NCBI RefSeq assembly: GCF_032393985.1
Contig: NZ_CP135918.1
Location: forward strand, 4,651,724-4,715,723
Direction: 5' to 3'
Length of the DNA: 64,000 nt
DNA from: Fischerella sp. JS2
GTDB lineage: Bacteria; Cyanobacteriota; Cyanobacteriia; Cyanobacteriales; Nostocaceae
A program made the translations under genes and the position numbers. Below are positions 63,766 to 64,000 of the stretch, piece after piece (the stretch's first letter is position 1; every line of letters begins with the position of its first letter). The notes below the pieces were generated by a model. That model was not told the DNA's origin. It ran no database searches and was given only the letters and a program-made list of their open reading frames with translations.

Positions 63766-64000
63766 ATGGATGGCTCGCTCATAGATGAATTCATAGAGAC
63801 CGTTCACCAACAATTAATTCCTAAGTTACAGATTGAGAGCATAGATCCCCATGACCCGGTAAAAGTCAGCTATCTTCCCCATCCTTGGCAAAGGCTCGGA
63901 GCAGGAAATTACGCTGCGGTCGTCTATCATCCTGATTACCCAAACTGGGTAGTCAAGATTTACGCACCCGGACGCCCAGGCTTTGAGGAAGAGGTAGAAG
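63766..64000 (+). CDS. Kinase-like protein, N-terminal part (3' partial)
   Basis: An ATG at 63766 with AGGGGAC eight bases upstream opens a frame to the end of the window, 78 codons with no stop. The product begins MDGSLIDEFIETVHQQLIPK and reaches WQRLGAGNYAAVVYHPDYPN, then WVVKIYAPGRPGFEEEVE. The pattern Gly-x-Gly-x-x-Ala-x-Val followed by VVKIY with a Lys resembles the Gly-rich loop and ATP-binding lysine of protein-kinase-like (aminoglycoside/lipopolysaccharide kinase-type) folds, so an ATP-dependent kinase-like fold is inferred. The catalytic part lies outside the window, and no family name is given. Confidence 0.55.
   Translation, partial: MDGSLIDEFIETVHQQLIPKLQIESIDPHDPVKVSYLPHPWQRLGAGNYAAVVYHPDYPNWVVKIYAPGRPGFEEEVE

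Noticed and set aside
63622-63813. Minus-strand frame of 63 codons
   Set aside because: Overlaps the start of the kinase-like gene at 63766 and has no own ribosome binding site.
1-64000. tRNA and rRNA genes
   Set aside because: A read for T-loop consensus (GGTTCGAATCC-like) and acceptor-stem pairing on both strands found none; a covariance search was not possible.

Overview
The window comes from a cyanobacterium, most likely a filamentous heterocyst-forming one (Nostocales). The evidence is the dense scatter of HIP1 octamers (GCGATCGC), the many runs of tandem heptamers between genes, the cyanobacteria-specific genes (SasA with its KaiB-like sensor, a COP23 protein, a probable NblB, DUF760, DUF3143 and LEVG-type PEP-CTERM proteins, a group 2 sigma factor), and an A+T-leaning composition. 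No rRNA, tRNA, CRISPR array, transposase or prophage gene was seen. Most genes are core or housekeeping; the novelty is mainly in small genes, repeats and regulatory sites between them.

Layout. 1-6 kb: the 3' end of a RodZ-like gene, a PadR repressor whose promoter carries a palindrome, a Tat-exported PhoD phosphatase, the magnesium channel MgtE, and a 49-codon gene. 6.6-13.3 kb: a large GH15/phosphorylase-kinase-like protein, a GxxExxY protein, a DUF3096 membrane protein and ClpC. 13.7-17.9 kb: rimI divergent from lysA-cdaA-uppS, linking a diaminopimelate enzyme, c-di-AMP synthesis and the undecaprenyl carrier. 18-22.5 kb: an Hsp70/Hsp40 block (dnaK, dnaJ, a second J-domain protein, DUF3143), all on the minus strand. 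22.6-32.4 kb: an M28 peptidase, DUF2891, a Ser/Thr kinase facing a trypsin-like protease plus COP23 protein, a ClC channel with CBS and USP domains, a ZIP transporter and a VOC protein.

32.4-34.3 kb is a decay zone with two broken genes (a DUF3291 gene with two stops and a membrane-protein gene with one), nested inverted repeats and an intact TPR gene. 34.3-43.1 kb: a 1361-residue hybrid histidine kinase, a protein with a TIR/deoxyribosyltransferase-like C-terminal half, mltA and lpxD. 43.8-46 kb: two tandem LEVG PEP-CTERM paralogues with a 15-codon ORF between them that has a strong ribosome binding site and its own terminator. 46.3-46.5 kb: a MITE-like element. 46.5-64 kb: a probable nblB, a CBS protein, an M42 peptidase, a class II aldolase-like protein, a GDSL esterase, an SLH lipoprotein, sasA, mutT, DUF760, a sigma factor, carB, an unusual His-type Dps, a SAM hydroxide adenosyltransferase-like protein and the start of a kinase-like gene.

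The strongest observations are: (i) a ClC protein whose gating glutamate is glutamine; (ii) a TIR-like protein not obviously described; (iii) low-complexity intergenic repeats that appear in frame inside lysA, the ClC gene, the hybrid kinase gene, the GH15 gene and probably carB; (iv) the 15-codon ORF/terminator unit; (v) a MITE-like 211-bp element and other inverted-repeat elements; (vi) a PadR promoter with an embedded palindrome. All family assignments were made by eye, without database searches.
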